The notes under the pieces are model-generated. The model worked only from the letters and a program-made list of their open reading frames with translations. It did not search any database and had not been told where the DNA came from. DNA of 64,000 bases from NCBI GenBank assembly GCA_020636005.1, contig JACJYR010000002.1, forward strand, positions 248,001-312,000. The letters are read 5' to 3'. The DNA comes from Lewinellaceae bacterium (GTDB taxonomy: Bacteria > Bacteroidota > Bacteroidia > Chitinophagales > Saprospiraceae). Position numbers and translations under genes: made by a program. Shown in pieces: positions 44,161 to 52,572 of this stretch (position 1 is the first letter of the stretch; every line of letters begins with the position of its first letter).

Positions 44161-45426
44161 TCACATATTCGCAATGATCTCGTCGCCGAATTCGGAGCAT
44201 TTCAGCAGGGTAGCCCCTTTCATCAAGCGCTCGAAGTCGTAGGTCACCCGCTTTTTGCGGATGGCACCTTTTACGCCTTTCAGGAGGAGGTTGGCCGCTT
44301 TCGTCCAGCCCAGGTAGCGGAACATCATCTCGCCGGAGAGGATGACCGAGCTTGGGTTCACCTTGTCGAGGCCGGCGTATTTTGGCGCTGTGCCGTGCGT
44401 GGCTTCAAAGATGGCGTGGCCAGTCGTGTAGTTGATATTGGCGCCGGGAGCGATGCCGATGCCGCCCACCTGCGCTGCCAGGGCGTCGGAGATGTAGTCG
44501 CCGTTCAGGTTCAGGGTAGCGATGACGGAGTATTCAGCCGGCCGGGTCAGGATTTGCTGGAGGAAAGCGTCGGCGATGACGTCTTTCACCAGCAGGGCGC
44601 CTTTGCCGAGGGCCGCTTTTTGGGCGGCATTGGCAGCGGCTTCGCCTTTGTCGTCCTTGATGCGGTCGTACTGCGCCCAGGTCCACACCTTGTCGCCGAA
44701 TTCCCGTTCGGCCAGTTCGTATCCCCAGTCTTTAAATTTCCCTTCGGTGAACTTCATGATGTTGCCTTTGTGGACGAGCGTCAGCGAAGGTTTCTTATTG
44801 GTAAGGGCAAATTCGATGGCGCTCCTCACCAGGCGCTCGGTGCCTTCGATGGAGACGGGCTTGATGCCGAAAGAGGCCGTTTTGGGGAAACGTATCTTCT
44901 TCACCCCCATTTCGTTTTCCAGAAAATTGAGCACCTTGGCGCATTCAGGCGTACCGTTCAGGTATTCGATGCCCGCATAGATGTCTTCCGTATTTTCACG
45001 GAAAATGGTCATGTCCACCAGTTGTGGCTGCTTTACAGGAGAAGGCACGCCCTTGAAATACTGCACCGGGCGCACACAGGCGTACAGGTCGAGTTGCTGG
45101 CGCAGGGCCACGTTCAGGGAGCGGATGCCGCCGCCTACGGGGGTGGTCAAGGGGCCTTTAATGGCCACCAAATATTCGCTGATGTGGTCGAGGGTTTCCT
45201 GTGGCAGCCAGCTTCCTGTTTTTTCAAAAGCTTTTTCGCCCGCCAGTACTTCTTTCCAGATGATTTTTTTCTTGCCACCGAATGCTTTTTCAACGGCAGC
45301 GTCGAGTACCCGCACGGAGGCGGCCCATATATCCGGCCCTATGCCGTCGCCTTCGATGAAAGGGATGATCGGGTCGTTAGGGACTTTTAATTTACCTTTG
45401 GCAATCGTTACTTTTGTTCCGGTCAT
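44161..45426 (-). CDS. icd: isocitrate dehydrogenase (NADP), E. coli Icd type
   Basis: 421 residues, close to the 416 of E. coli Icd. Oxidative decarboxylation of isocitrate to 2-oxoglutarate in the TCA cycle, cytosolic. The start MTGTKVTIAKGKLKVPNDPI, PFIEGDGIGPDIW, substrate loop GGGIRSLNVALRQQLDLYAC (Ser of the phospho-loop, Arg ligands), FRENTEDIYAGIEY and the metal/cofactor block NLNGDYISDALAAQVGGIG are all in place. ATHGTAPKYAGLDKVNPSS contains the nucleotide-binding motif. Monocistronic with its own terminator. Confidence 0.95.
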   Translation of the reverse strand: MTGTKVTIAKGKLKVPNDPIIPFIEGDGIGPDIWAASVRVLDAAVEKAFGGKKKIIWKEVLAGEKAFEKTGSWLPQETLDHISEYLVAIKGPLTTPVGGGIRSLNVALRQQLDLYACVRPVQYFKGVPSPVKQPQLVDMTIFRENTEDIYAGIEYLNGTPECAKVLNFLENEMGVKKIRFPKTASFGIKPVSIEGTERLVRSAIEFALTNKKPSLTLVHKGNIMKFTEGKFKDWGYELAEREFGDKVWTWAQYDRIKDDKGEAAANAAQKAALGKGALLVKDVIADAFLQQILTRPAEYSVIATLNLNGDYISDALAAQVGGIGIAPGANINYTTGHAIFEATHGTAPKYAGLDKVNPSSVILSGEMMFRYLGWTKAANLLLKGVKGAIRKKRVTYDFERLMKGATLLKCSEFGDEIIANM

Positions 45427-45457
45427 TTCGTTGGATTGGTTTGTAGCGGAGGGTTCG

Positions 45458-45558
45458 TGGTTTAGGGTCTATGGTTTATGGTTTGTGGGGCCAGGCAGCT
45501 TTTTTCAAAGCTTTGCCATGCCACAAACCATAAACCCCAAACCATAAAACATAAACCG
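45458..45558. repeat. 101-bp inverted repeat upstream of icd
   Basis: Left arm around TATGGTTTATGGTTTGTGG (45470-45488) pairs with CCACAAACCATAAACC (45521-45536). The AACCATAAA word recurs on both sides, and a smaller stem sits in the loop. It lies in the icd upstream region. Confidence 0.65.
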
Positions 45559-45642
45559 AGCACCTTTTCAAAAAGAGGCGCAAAGGTAAGGAACAGGGCT
45601 TTTTTTAAAAACAGAAACCTTTAAAAATCAGTCATATTAAAC

Positions 45643-46230
45643 ATGAGGGTTTTACTTTTTTCGTGCTTAATGGTTTTCGTTTTTGGATGCAAAACTAAAC
45701 AGCAGGCTGCCGGCCAGGATTGCGGGGAGTTTGGCATCGTAAAAGACTTCGGCGATCTGGACGGCTGCGGCCTGCTCATCGAGCTGGACAATGGCGTGCT
45801 CCTCAACCCGGCAAAGGTGGCTGGCGGTTTTAAACTAAAAGAAGGCCAGCGCATCAATTTCAGCTATAAAAAACTGCCGGATATGGCCAGCAGCTGCATG
45901 GCTGAAAAGGCCATCGTTGAAATTACCTGCATCCAGGAAGTCAATGACGGAACCTCAGGGAACAACGATTGCGTGGACACCGAAAACCCTTTTGCTGTGG
46001 ACTGGATGGACAAGGCCATTGACATCCACAACCCGAACCAAATCATCAAATACAAAAAAGGCGACGGCTGGGCCTACCTTTTCAGGGGCATCCCGATGTC
46101 CTTCCTCTACGACTGCAGGGGCAAGCTGATCTGCGAGACCCGTAGCAACCACGACGAGTGCTATGAGGAGTACCTGGCAAAGTTTGGCAAGGGGAAGATT
46201 ATTTGGCAGGGGGAAGGGATTTGGGATTGA
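45643..46230 (+). CDS. putative lipoprotein, 195 residues
   Basis: Signal peptide MRVLLFSCLMVFVFGCKTKQ with a lipobox-like VFGC, so the mature N-terminal Cys is about residue 16. The first half is a small beta domain (FGDLDGCGLLIELDNGVLLN, GQRINFSYKKLPD); the second half (DWMDKAIDIHNPNQIIKYKK ... WAYLFRGIPMSFLYDCRGKL) resembles small domains of Bacteroidota lipoproteins that I cannot name. Stands alone between the icd upstream repeat and the antitoxin-like gene. Confidence 0.7.
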   Translation: MRVLLFSCLMVFVFGCKTKQQAAGQDCGEFGIVKDFGDLDGCGLLIELDNGVLLNPAKVAGGFKLKEGQRINFSYKKLPDMASSCMAEKAIVEITCIQEVNDGTSGNNDCVDTENPFAVDWMDKAIDIHNPNQIIKYKKGDGWAYLFRGIPMSFLYDCRGKLICETRSNHDECYEEYLAKFGKGKIIWQGEGIWD

Positions 46231-46276
46231 TAGTATTTTCTAATGAATCCATTAATTTTGGTTAAAAATTGATGCT

Positions 46277-46459
46277 ATGCTTACCAAGAATAAAGTGTTA
46301 GAAACTATTCAACAGATGCCCGAAGAATTTTCTATTGATGATTTAATGGAAAGGGTTATTATTTTGGAAAAAGTGCATACCGGGTTGATCCAGGTGAAAG
46401 AAGGAAAAACTGTGTCCATGGAAGAAGCAAGAAAAAGGTTTCAAAAATGGCAAAAGTAA
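46277..46459 (+). CDS. antitoxin-like protein beside a broken ParE/RelE toxin
   Basis: 60 residues, MLTKNKVLETIQQMPEEFSI and a helical, charged remainder ending RKRFQKWQK. The size, the charge pattern and the 13-bp overlap with a following ParE/RelE-like start codon are the features of a toxin-antitoxin antitoxin. The toxin is truncated by the 110-bp repeat, so this is likely an orphan. Family by context only. Confidence 0.65.
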   Translation: MLTKNKVLETIQQMPEEFSIDDLMERVIILEKVHTGLIQVKEGKTVSMEEARKRFQKWQK

Positions 46460-46515
46460 ATTGGACGTTTCAGGCATTGGAAGATGCTGTTCCTTTAGTA
46501 ACGATGAAAAAATAA
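46447..46515 (+). pseudogene. truncated ParE/RelE-like toxin, cut by the 110-bp repeat
   Basis: ATG 46447-46449 overlaps the antitoxin gene and encodes MAKVNWTFQALEDAVPLVTM then KK and a stop. MAKVxWTxxALED is the typical N-terminus of ParE/RelE toxins (about 95-110 residues). The frame loses homology after residue 13, five codons before repeat copy E (from 46499), which supplies the stop TAA at 46513-46515. The rest of the toxin is not found on the far side of the repeat before ruvB. Confidence 0.75.
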
Positions 46516-46608
46516 CTTCCCTATTTTGATGTTGAAACCCCAGCACTGGAAGGGTTTTTTAAAAATAATCCCGATTTCACATCGGGATTATTTTTCCTTC
46601 GATCCTTA
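46499..46608 (+). repeat. 110-bp dispersed element, copy E
   Basis: Full-length copy, starts TAACGATGAAAAAATAAC, ends CCTTCGATCCTTA. Apart from the loop (TTCAC) it is virtually identical to copy A over 43 kb away. Hairpin arms AAAAATAATCCCGAT / ATCGGGATTATTTTT, 15 bp. It sits at the breakpoint of the truncated toxin gene. Confidence 0.92.
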
Positions 46609-46660
46609 ACTGAAATTTCTTTCCCAACTTAATAGAGGCCTGTTTCGATATAAGTTTCAC

Positions 46661-47692
46661 ATGCAAAATCCAAACTTAGACCCAAGCGGCGAAGCGATGA
46701 CCTCCGACGAGCGCCTCGTCGAAAAGGCACTCCGCCCGAAAGAACTGGACGACTTCAGCGGGCAGGAAAAGATCGTGGACAACCTGCGCATCTTCATCGC
46801 CGCCGCCCGCCAACGGGGCGAAGCGCTCGACCACGTATTGCTGCACGGCCCGCCCGGCCTTGGCAAAACGACCCTCTCGCACATCATTTCCAACGAACTG
46901 GGCGCTACGCTGAAAATGTCGTCCGGCCCCGTGCTGGAAAAACCAGGCGACCTCGCCGGGCTGCTCACCAACCTGGAAGAAGGCGACGTGCTGTTCATTG
47001 ACGAAATTCACCGCCTGAACACGGTCGTGGAGGAATACCTCTACTCAGCGATGGAGGATTACCGCATTGACATTATGATCGATAGCGGACCGAACGCCCG
47101 CAGCATCCAGATTTCGCTCAACCAGTTTACCCTCGTCGGTGCCACTACCCGCATGGGCCTGCTCACTGCGCCGATGCGCTCCCGCTTTGGCATCACCTGC
47201 CACCTGGATTATTATGATGTGAAAACGATACAGGGAATCATAAAACGCTCATCGTCTATCCTGAACGTGCCAATCACCGAGGATGGCAGCTACGAAATCG
47301 CCCGCCGCAGCCGTGGCACGCCCCGCATCGCCAACCTGCTGCTGCGGCGCATCCGAGACTTCGCCCAAATAAAAGGCGACGGCACAATAGATGTTGAAAT
47401 CGCCAAAATCGGCCTCACCGCCCTCAATGTGGACGAAGGCGGCCTCAACGAAATGGACAACAAAATCCTGGACGCCATCGTCAACAAATTCAAGGGCGGG
47501 CCGGTGGGTTTGACGACGATTGCTACCGCAGTCGGGGAAGAATCGGGGACGATAGAGGAAGTTCATGAGCCTTTCCTGATCATGGAAGGCTACCTGCAAA
47601 GGACGCCACGGGGCCGGGAGGCCACGGAAAAATCCTACAAGCATTTGGGCGTGGTGCCGCCGGGGCGGGCGGGGACGCTGTTTGAGTTTTAG
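46661..47692 (+). CDS. ruvB: Holliday junction branch-migration helicase RuvB
   Basis: 343 residues. Hexameric AAA+ motor that drives branch migration with RuvA at Holliday junctions. The N-terminal RPKELDDFSGQEKIVDNLRI is typical; Walker A LLHGPPGLGKTT, Walker B VLFIDEIHRLN, sensor 1 TLVGATTRMGLLTAPMRSRF (arginine-finger loop), sensor 2 SRGTPRIANLLLRRIRD, and the C-terminal winged helix ending GYLQRTPRGREATEKSYKHL. Everything is intact and the length is standard. Usually regulated by DNA damage; no LexA-type site was looked for successfully. Confidence 0.97.
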   Translation: MQNPNLDPSGEAMTSDERLVEKALRPKELDDFSGQEKIVDNLRIFIAAARQRGEALDHVLLHGPPGLGKTTLSHIISNELGATLKMSSGPVLEKPGDLAGLLTNLEEGDVLFIDEIHRLNTVVEEYLYSAMEDYRIDIMIDSGPNARSIQISLNQFTLVGATTRMGLLTAPMRSRFGITCHLDYYDVKTIQGIIKRSSSILNVPITEDGSYEIARRSRGTPRIANLLLRRIRDFAQIKGDGTIDVEIAKIGLTALNVDEGGLNEMDNKILDAIVNKFKGGPVGLTTIATAVGEESGTIEEVHEPFLIMEGYLQRTPRGREATEKSYKHLGVVPPGRAGTLFEF

Positions 47693-47708
47693 AATACCCT
47701 TATTACTT

Positions 47709-47788
47709 GATTGGAACACGGATTGGGCGGATTGGACAGATTTACACAGATTTGATCCGTGGCAATCCGCCCAATCCGTGTTCCAATC
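47709..47788. repeat. 26-bp perfect inverted repeat with 28-bp loop
   Basis: Left arm 47709-47734 starts GATTGGAACACGGATTGGGC; the right arm 47763-47788 is its exact reverse complement. It begins 16 bp past the ruvB stop. No T-tract of the kind a terminator needs. The ORF that crosses it into the following gene is an artefact. Confidence 0.85.
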
Positions 47789-47897
47789 CTCCCCGCAATC
47801 CGGGCAGTTCCCACCAATTCCTCCAAAAAAACAATCTATCCTACCTGTGCAAACAACCCGTGCGTTGCATCCCCGTTTTTCATTAAATCCAACCGAT

Positions 47898-48794
47898 ATG
47901 AAAATCAATCTTCCGATCAGTTTAATTGTGCTTTTTACTTTATTATTTTCTTGTCAAAACAAGGGCGAACAGGCAGGATTCGCCCAGCCAGAAGCGACCG
48001 AACAATCCAATGTTGATTTCGACGAAGCCCCGCCAGCGCCCCCACAAGAACAGCCACAGCCAACCCAACCCGGCCAGCCCCCACAAGATGAAAAAGACGA
48101 ACCAGCCATTCCCCGCCAGATCATCAAGACCGGGCAGTACCGGATAAAAGTGGAGGACGTAAACAAGGTGACGCCCCAAATCGAAGCCTTGGCCCAGCGC
48201 TTTGGCGGTTATGTGTCGAATATGGAACTGACCAATTCCAACTACGAAATCAATAACGCCATCACCATCCGGGTGCCTGCCAGCAGCTTTGACAGCTTGC
48301 TCAGTTCCGTTGGCAAACACGCCCTTTTTACCCAGTACAAAAAGATTTCCGCACAGGATGTGACAGCGGAATACACCGATATCCTCACCCGCCTGAGCAC
48401 CAAAAAAGAAGTGCGGGATCGCTACGTTGATATTCTTCGGAACAAGGCGAAAACAGTGCAGGACGTTTTGCTGGCGGAAGAGCAAATCCGGGTCATACAG
48501 GAAGAAATCGAGTCGAAAGAAGGCCGCCTGCGTTTCCTCAAAGACCAGGTGGCCATGAGCACGCTGAACCTGGAAATCTACCAACAGATAGCATACCAAC
48601 GAGAGCCGGATGTGTTCACGGAGAGCTTTTGGAGCAAGCTCCTGGCGGGCCTTAAAAATGGCTGGGAACTCCTCGTTGACATCTTCATTGGGCTGGTAAA
48701 CATTTGGCCCCTGGTGTTGATTGGTGGGTTGTTTTTCTGGAAAAGAAGGTGGATTTGGGGCAAATTGTCCAGAAAGCGCCATCCGCATCAGTAG
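47898..48794 (+). CDS. DUF4349-family lipoprotein
   Basis: 298 residues from ATG 47898 (the frame extends to 47682, but this start gives a lipoprotein signal: MKINLPISLIVLFTLLFSCQ). A Pro/Gln-rich linker (PPAPPQEQPQPTQPGQPPQD) is followed by the DUF4349 domain: RQIIKTGQYRIKVEDVNKVT, RFGGYVSNMELTNSNYEINN, then a coiled coil (VRDRYVDILRNKAKTVQDVL). A C-terminal membrane span (LVNIWPLVLIGGLFFWKRRW) and basic tail follow. A lipoprotein with both an N-terminal lipid and a C-terminal span is characteristic of the family. Function unknown. Confidence 0.85.
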   Translation: MKINLPISLIVLFTLLFSCQNKGEQAGFAQPEATEQSNVDFDEAPPAPPQEQPQPTQPGQPPQDEKDEPAIPRQIIKTGQYRIKVEDVNKVTPQIEALAQRFGGYVSNMELTNSNYEINNAITIRVPASSFDSLLSSVGKHALFTQYKKISAQDVTAEYTDILTRLSTKKEVRDRYVDILRNKAKTVQDVLLAEEQIRVIQEEIESKEGRLRFLKDQVAMSTLNLEIYQQIAYQREPDVFTESFWSKLLAGLKNGWELLVDIFIGLVNIWPLVLIGGLFFWKRRWIWGKLSRKRHPHQ

Positions 48795-48807
48795 TGGTTT
48801 TTATGCC

Positions 48808-48843
48808 AAAAGTCGCCGGGGGTTCGTAACCCCAGCGACTTTT
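48808..48843 (+). terminator. terminator after the DUF4349 gene
   Basis: Arms AAAAGTCGC..GGGGTT (from 48808) and AACCCC..GCGACTTTT (to 48843), 15-bp stem with a bulge, 13 bp past the stop. Confidence 0.65.
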
Positions 48844-48864
48844 GCCCCACATCAATGAGGTTCT

Positions 48865-48896
48865 TTTTTCAGAGCGGTGGACTTTTGCTAAGTTTG
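48865..48896 (+). promoter_or_regulatory. probable promoter of the M28 peptidase gene
   Basis: TAAGTTTG (48889-48896) matches TAnnTTTG exactly, with TTTT (one mismatch to TTTG) 20 bp upstream at 48865-48868. ATG follows 28 bp later. Confidence 0.45.
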
Positions 48897-48924
48897 TTCA
48901 TTGTGAACTTAAAAATCTACCTGC

Positions 48925-50664
48925 ATGAAAAGAGCCATTACCTCCCTGTTTTTTGTTTGCCAGCTTTTTGCTTGTTTATCACAGACCAACATTTTGTCCA
49001 CCAAGCAGTTGGCCGAAGACATCATGCTCGGCAACTACGACCCGGCTGATTACACCCCTGGCACGGTCATCAACCACCCCGGCGACATCGTCCCGGCCAT
49101 CATGGACGGCATTTTGCCCGATTCATTGAAATCTTACCTTTTGCGGCTGAGCGCATTTGAAACAAGAAATACCGGCTCGGATACCCTTTCTTCCTCCAGG
49201 GGGATTGGCGCCGCCCGGCGTTGGGTCTTCCAGCGTTTCGAGCAGATCGGCGCTGAAAATGGCGGCAGGTTGATACCGTCCTACCTGCAGTTTGACAGGT
49301 CAATTTGCAGCGTAAACCAGCACCGGAATGTCTTCGCCGTGCTGCCCGGCATAGATACTTCGCACCAAGGGATTATTATTATCGAGGGCCACCTCGACAG
49401 CCGTTGTGAAACAGCCTGCGACACGGCCTGCCTTGCCGAGGGCATGGAGGACAACGGCAGCGGCACCGCCCTAGTGCTGGAACTGGCCAGGGTAATGAGC
49501 CAATTCGCCTTCGACCGCACCATCGTTTTCATGGCGACGATAGGCGAGGAACAGGGACTTTTCGGTGCCGACGCCTTCGCCAAATATGCGAAAAACAAAG
49601 GCATCCCCATCAATGCCGTTTTGAACAACGATGTGATCGGGGGCATCATTTGCGGTGAAACGTCCTCGCCGCCATCCTGTCCTGGCCTGAACGACATTGA
49701 CAGCACACAGGTCAGGTTGTTTTCGCAGGGCGTCAACAACTCAAAGCACAAGCAACTGGCCCGTTTCACCAAACTCCAATACGTGGAAGAATTGCTTGGC
49801 CTGGTTTCCGTGCCCATGATGGTCACCATCATGTCCGCAGAAGACCGAACGGGCAGGGGCGGTGATCACATCCCTTTCCGGGAGCAGGGGTTTGCGGCCA
49901 TCCGCTTCACTTCTGCCAATGAACATGGAAATGCCAATACAGACGACCCGAACTACCACGACCGCCAGCATACCACCAAGGATGTGTTGGGTGTGGACAC
50001 GGATGGCGACAATGTACTGGACAGCTTTTTTGTAGATTTTAACTACCTGGCGAGGAATGCGGTCATCAATGGCGTATCGGCAGGCATGGCGGCCATCGGG
50101 CCTGAAACACCAGTGGATTTTACCGCCACCCGTACTGCCGATTCTGTTTTTGTTGAAATAACCGACCCTTTCGATTACGGCGAATACCGGGTATTTTACC
50201 GCTCCACTACCAATGATTTCGATACTATTTTCACGGTTTTTCAAAAAAATGCCGGGTTGCCCAATGCAGCAGGCCTCCTGAGGGTCAGTGTGGCGGCGGT
50301 GGATGGGAATGGTGTTGAAAGTCTTTTTTCGGGCGAGAAAACACTGTCGGTGGTGAGCGGGGCCGACGAAGTAGCCAATGGCAGGGCCACACCCCCTATC
50401 GAACTGTATCAAAACCGGCCCAATCCTTTTGACGAAGCAACTTATATCGTTTACCAGGTAAAAGAACCTATTTCATACCGGGAAGCCTACCTTGTGATAG
50501 CCAATCTGGAGGGAAGGGAGATCAAGCGCATGCCCATAAGCCTGCATGAAGGCGAAAATGAGGTGCTGTACACTCATGGCTACAACGTGTTGGGCATCTA
50601 TACCTACAGCCTTGAAGTAGATGGCAAGGTGGTTGATACGAAGCAGATGGTATTCGCTAACTGA
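48925..50664 (+). CDS. secreted M28 metallopeptidase with T9SS type A sorting domain
   Basis: 579 residues. Signal peptide ends near FACLSQ. The catalytic domain has the zinc ligands in IIIEGHLDSRCE, the bridging Asp in GMEDNGSGTALVLELARVM, the Glu pair in MATIGEEQGLFGADAF, and later NNDVIGG and the final His in GGDHIPFREQGFAAIR. A fibronectin-type or linker region follows (about 420-490). The C-terminal sorting domain is PPIELYQNRPNPFDEATYIV ... LEGREIKRMPI ... LGIYTYSLEVDGKVVDTK. A zinc aminopeptidase-like enzyme exported through T9SS and probably anchored or released at the cell surface. Confidence 0.9.
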   Translation: MKRAITSLFFVCQLFACLSQTNILSTKQLAEDIMLGNYDPADYTPGTVINHPGDIVPAIMDGILPDSLKSYLLRLSAFETRNTGSDTLSSSRGIGAARRWVFQRFEQIGAENGGRLIPSYLQFDRSICSVNQHRNVFAVLPGIDTSHQGIIIIEGHLDSRCETACDTACLAEGMEDNGSGTALVLELARVMSQFAFDRTIVFMATIGEEQGLFGADAFAKYAKNKGIPINAVLNNDVIGGIICGETSSPPSCPGLNDIDSTQVRLFSQGVNNSKHKQLARFTKLQYVEELLGLVSVPMMVTIMSAEDRTGRGGDHIPFREQGFAAIRFTSANEHGNANTDDPNYHDRQHTTKDVLGVDTDGDNVLDSFFVDFNYLARNAVINGVSAGMAAIGPETPVDFTATRTADSVFVEITDPFDYGEYRVFYRSTTNDFDTIFTVFQKNAGLPNAAGLLRVSVAAVDGNGVESLFSGEKTLSVVSGADEVANGRATPPIELYQNRPNPFDEATYIVYQVKEPISYREAYLVIANLEGREIKRMPISLHEGENEVLYTHGYNVLGIYTYSLEVDGKVVDTKQMVFAN

Positions 50665-50685
50665 TGAAAGTTTAAAGGGCGTCGT

Positions 50686-50752
50686 CACCTCGAAAGGGCG
50701 GTTTGAGTTTCGCCGATATGTACCGTTGTAGCCACCCTTTCGAGGCGACACC
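50686..50752. repeat. inverted repeat between the M28 and DUF2007-like genes
   Basis: Arms CCTCGAAAGGG (about 50690-50700) and CCCTTTCGAGG (about 50736-50746), 36-bp loop. A related but imperfect word pair (TTTCGAAAGGGC ... ATTTCGAGGCGGCATCC) lies in 52604-52676, inside the N-terminal region of the MbnP-like gene. Confidence 0.5.
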
Positions 50753-50767
50753 TTGAAGCCTTAAAAA

Positions 50768-51481
50768 ATGCAAGAAATCTTAGACAGCGACTTTGCCGGG
50801 GAGCAGCCGGGGGCCTTCGAGTTTTACCGGGATTTTTTCAACATGGAACAAGTGGATGATTTCATCAAAATCCTGTACGAGCACGGAGTGCCATTTAAAC
50901 TGGAAAAGAACCAGACCATTTTGGATTCTGCCATTGTCGGGCATGGCCTCGTGCCGCCTGCTGTCATCAAAATCCGGCCTGCCGATTTCAAAAAAGTGAA
51001 TGCCATCCTTGAAAAATCCGCCCTGGCCAATCCCCATTTCATTGCCGATCATTATTTGCACGACCTGGATGCGAGGGAACTCCTGGACATTCTCAAACGG
51101 CCCGACGAATGGACCGTGGAAGATGCCGCCGTTGCCCGCAAAATACTGGAAGACAGGGGGATTGCCATTCCTGTGGAAGAAGCGGCCATTTTTAAAAAAG
51201 AGCGAAACGAACTGTTGAGGCAGGGCAAAAGGGGCAACTTCACCTGGATGTCCCTTTATATAATATGTGTGTTATTGGGCGGCATCCTGTTCAGCCCTTT
51301 GTTCCTGGTGGCGGGCGTCGGCATGGGCTGGTACTATTGGCAGGATAAAACGATTGACACGGAAGGCCGGAAATTTTTCACCTTTGAGCCACAGACCCGC
51401 CTTTATGGGAAAGTCATTTTTTACCTGGGCTGGATAAGCCTGGCGGTAGGCATCCTGGTGCAGTATAAGTTGTCCAACTGA
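50768..51481 (+). CDS. DUF2007-like N-terminal domain with two membrane spans
   Basis: 237 residues. The N-terminal part (FNMEQVDDFIKILYEHGVPF, AVIKIRPADFKKVNAILEKS) resembles the small signal-transducing DUF2007 fold. A helical middle and two to three spans follow (WMSLYIICVLLGGILFSPLF, LVAGVGMGWYYW, VIFYLGWISLAVGILV). Function unknown. On the same strand as, and 108 bp before, the DUF58 gene. Confidence 0.6.
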   Translation: MQEILDSDFAGEQPGAFEFYRDFFNMEQVDDFIKILYEHGVPFKLEKNQTILDSAIVGHGLVPPAVIKIRPADFKKVNAILEKSALANPHFIADHYLHDLDARELLDILKRPDEWTVEDAAVARKILEDRGIAIPVEEAAIFKKERNELLRQGKRGNFTWMSLYIICVLLGGILFSPLFLVAGVGMGWYYWQDKTIDTEGRKFFTFEPQTRLYGKVIFYLGWISLAVGILVQYKLSN

Positions 51482-51588
51482 GGCAAGATGTACTGTGGGC
51501 ATTGCAACACTTTCCCAATCAAGGCGTTTTGGGAGTCGTTGATGACCCTGCCCAATTCCTCAATTTACCAATTCACCAATTCACCAAT

Positions 51589-52518
51589 ATGCTGTTACAA
51601 GACAACTTCGACGTACGCAACCTCGGCAACCTGGAACTCCTCGCCAAACAGGTGGTGGAAGGCTTCATCATCGGCCTCCACAAAAGCCCTTTCCACGGTT
51701 TTTCGGTAGAATTTGCGGAGCACCGCCTATACAACCAGGGCGAGGCCACCAAGGACATTGACTGGAAAGTTTATGCCCGCACGGACAGGATGTACGTCAA
51801 AAAATTTGAAGAGGAGACCAACCTGCGCTGCCAAATCGTGGTGGATGCCTCTTCGTCCATGTACTTCCCGGAAGTGGGCAAAGACACCAAAAACTACACG
51901 AACAAGCTGCGCTTTTCCGCCCTGGCGGCGGCGGCCCTTATGAACCTGTTGCAAAAACAGCGGGACGCATTCGGGCTGACCATTTTCGACGACAAACTGG
52001 AAACGCATACCCGCTGCAAGTCGAGCACTTCGCACTACAGGCTGCTGTTGTCCTACCTGCAGCAACTCATCGACAACCCGGAAAGGGACAAAACAACCTC
52101 GGCGGCAAAGGCGCTGCACCAGATTGCCGACAGCATCCACAAGCGCTCGCTGGTAGTCATTTTCAGCGATATGTTCGAGCAGTCGGAAGATGCCGAGGCC
52201 ATGTTTTCGGCGCTGCAACACCTGAAACATGCCAAGCACGAGGTCATCCTTTTCCACACGGTGGACAAGTCGCTGGAGATGGATTTTGAATACGAAAACA
52301 GGCCTTACCTTTTTATTGACATGGAAACCGGGGAGCAACTGCGGCTGCAGCCCAACCAGGTGAAAGACCACTACGTGGGCCAGATAGCCCGTTTCAAGGA
52401 GGCCCTGAAAATGAAATGTATGCAGTACCAGGTGGATTTTGTGGAGGCCGACATCAACCAGGGTTTCCGGCCCATCCTGCAGGCCTGGCTGGTGAAGCGG
52501 ATGCGGATGAAGGCGTAA
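51589..52518 (+). CDS. DUF58 domain protein with von Willebrand-type MIDAS
   Basis: 309 residues from ATG 51589 (MLLQDNFDVRNLGNLELLAK); an ORF extending back to 51502 is not needed. The conserved pattern LYNQGEATKDIDWKVYARTD with the following IVVDASSSMYFP (DxSxS metal-ion site) is diagnostic of DUF58/vWA proteins. The rest has the vWA alpha/beta pattern (LVVIFSDMFEQSEDAEAM). Usually encoded beside a MoxR ATPase; none is within the window next to it. Cytosolic. Confidence 0.85.
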   Translation: MLLQDNFDVRNLGNLELLAKQVVEGFIIGLHKSPFHGFSVEFAEHRLYNQGEATKDIDWKVYARTDRMYVKKFEEETNLRCQIVVDASSSMYFPEVGKDTKNYTNKLRFSALAAAALMNLLQKQRDAFGLTIFDDKLETHTRCKSSTSHYRLLLSYLQQLIDNPERDKTTSAAKALHQIADSIHKRSLVVIFSDMFEQSEDAEAMFSALQHLKHAKHEVILFHTVDKSLEMDFEYENRPYLFIDMETGEQLRLQPNQVKDHYVGQIARFKEALKMKCMQYQVDFVEADINQGFRPILQAWLVKRMRMKA

Positions 52519-52572
52519 ATAATGGTGAATGATTAACGGTGAATTTTGATAAAAGCGGGCTTTGAAAAGGCG

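Noticed and set aside
46343..46546. Minus-strand frame encoding GFQHQNREVIF-type peptide, with near copies near 43026-43211 and 34525-34731
   Set aside because: The shared peptide comes from the 110-bp repeat read on its other strand, not from a protein family.
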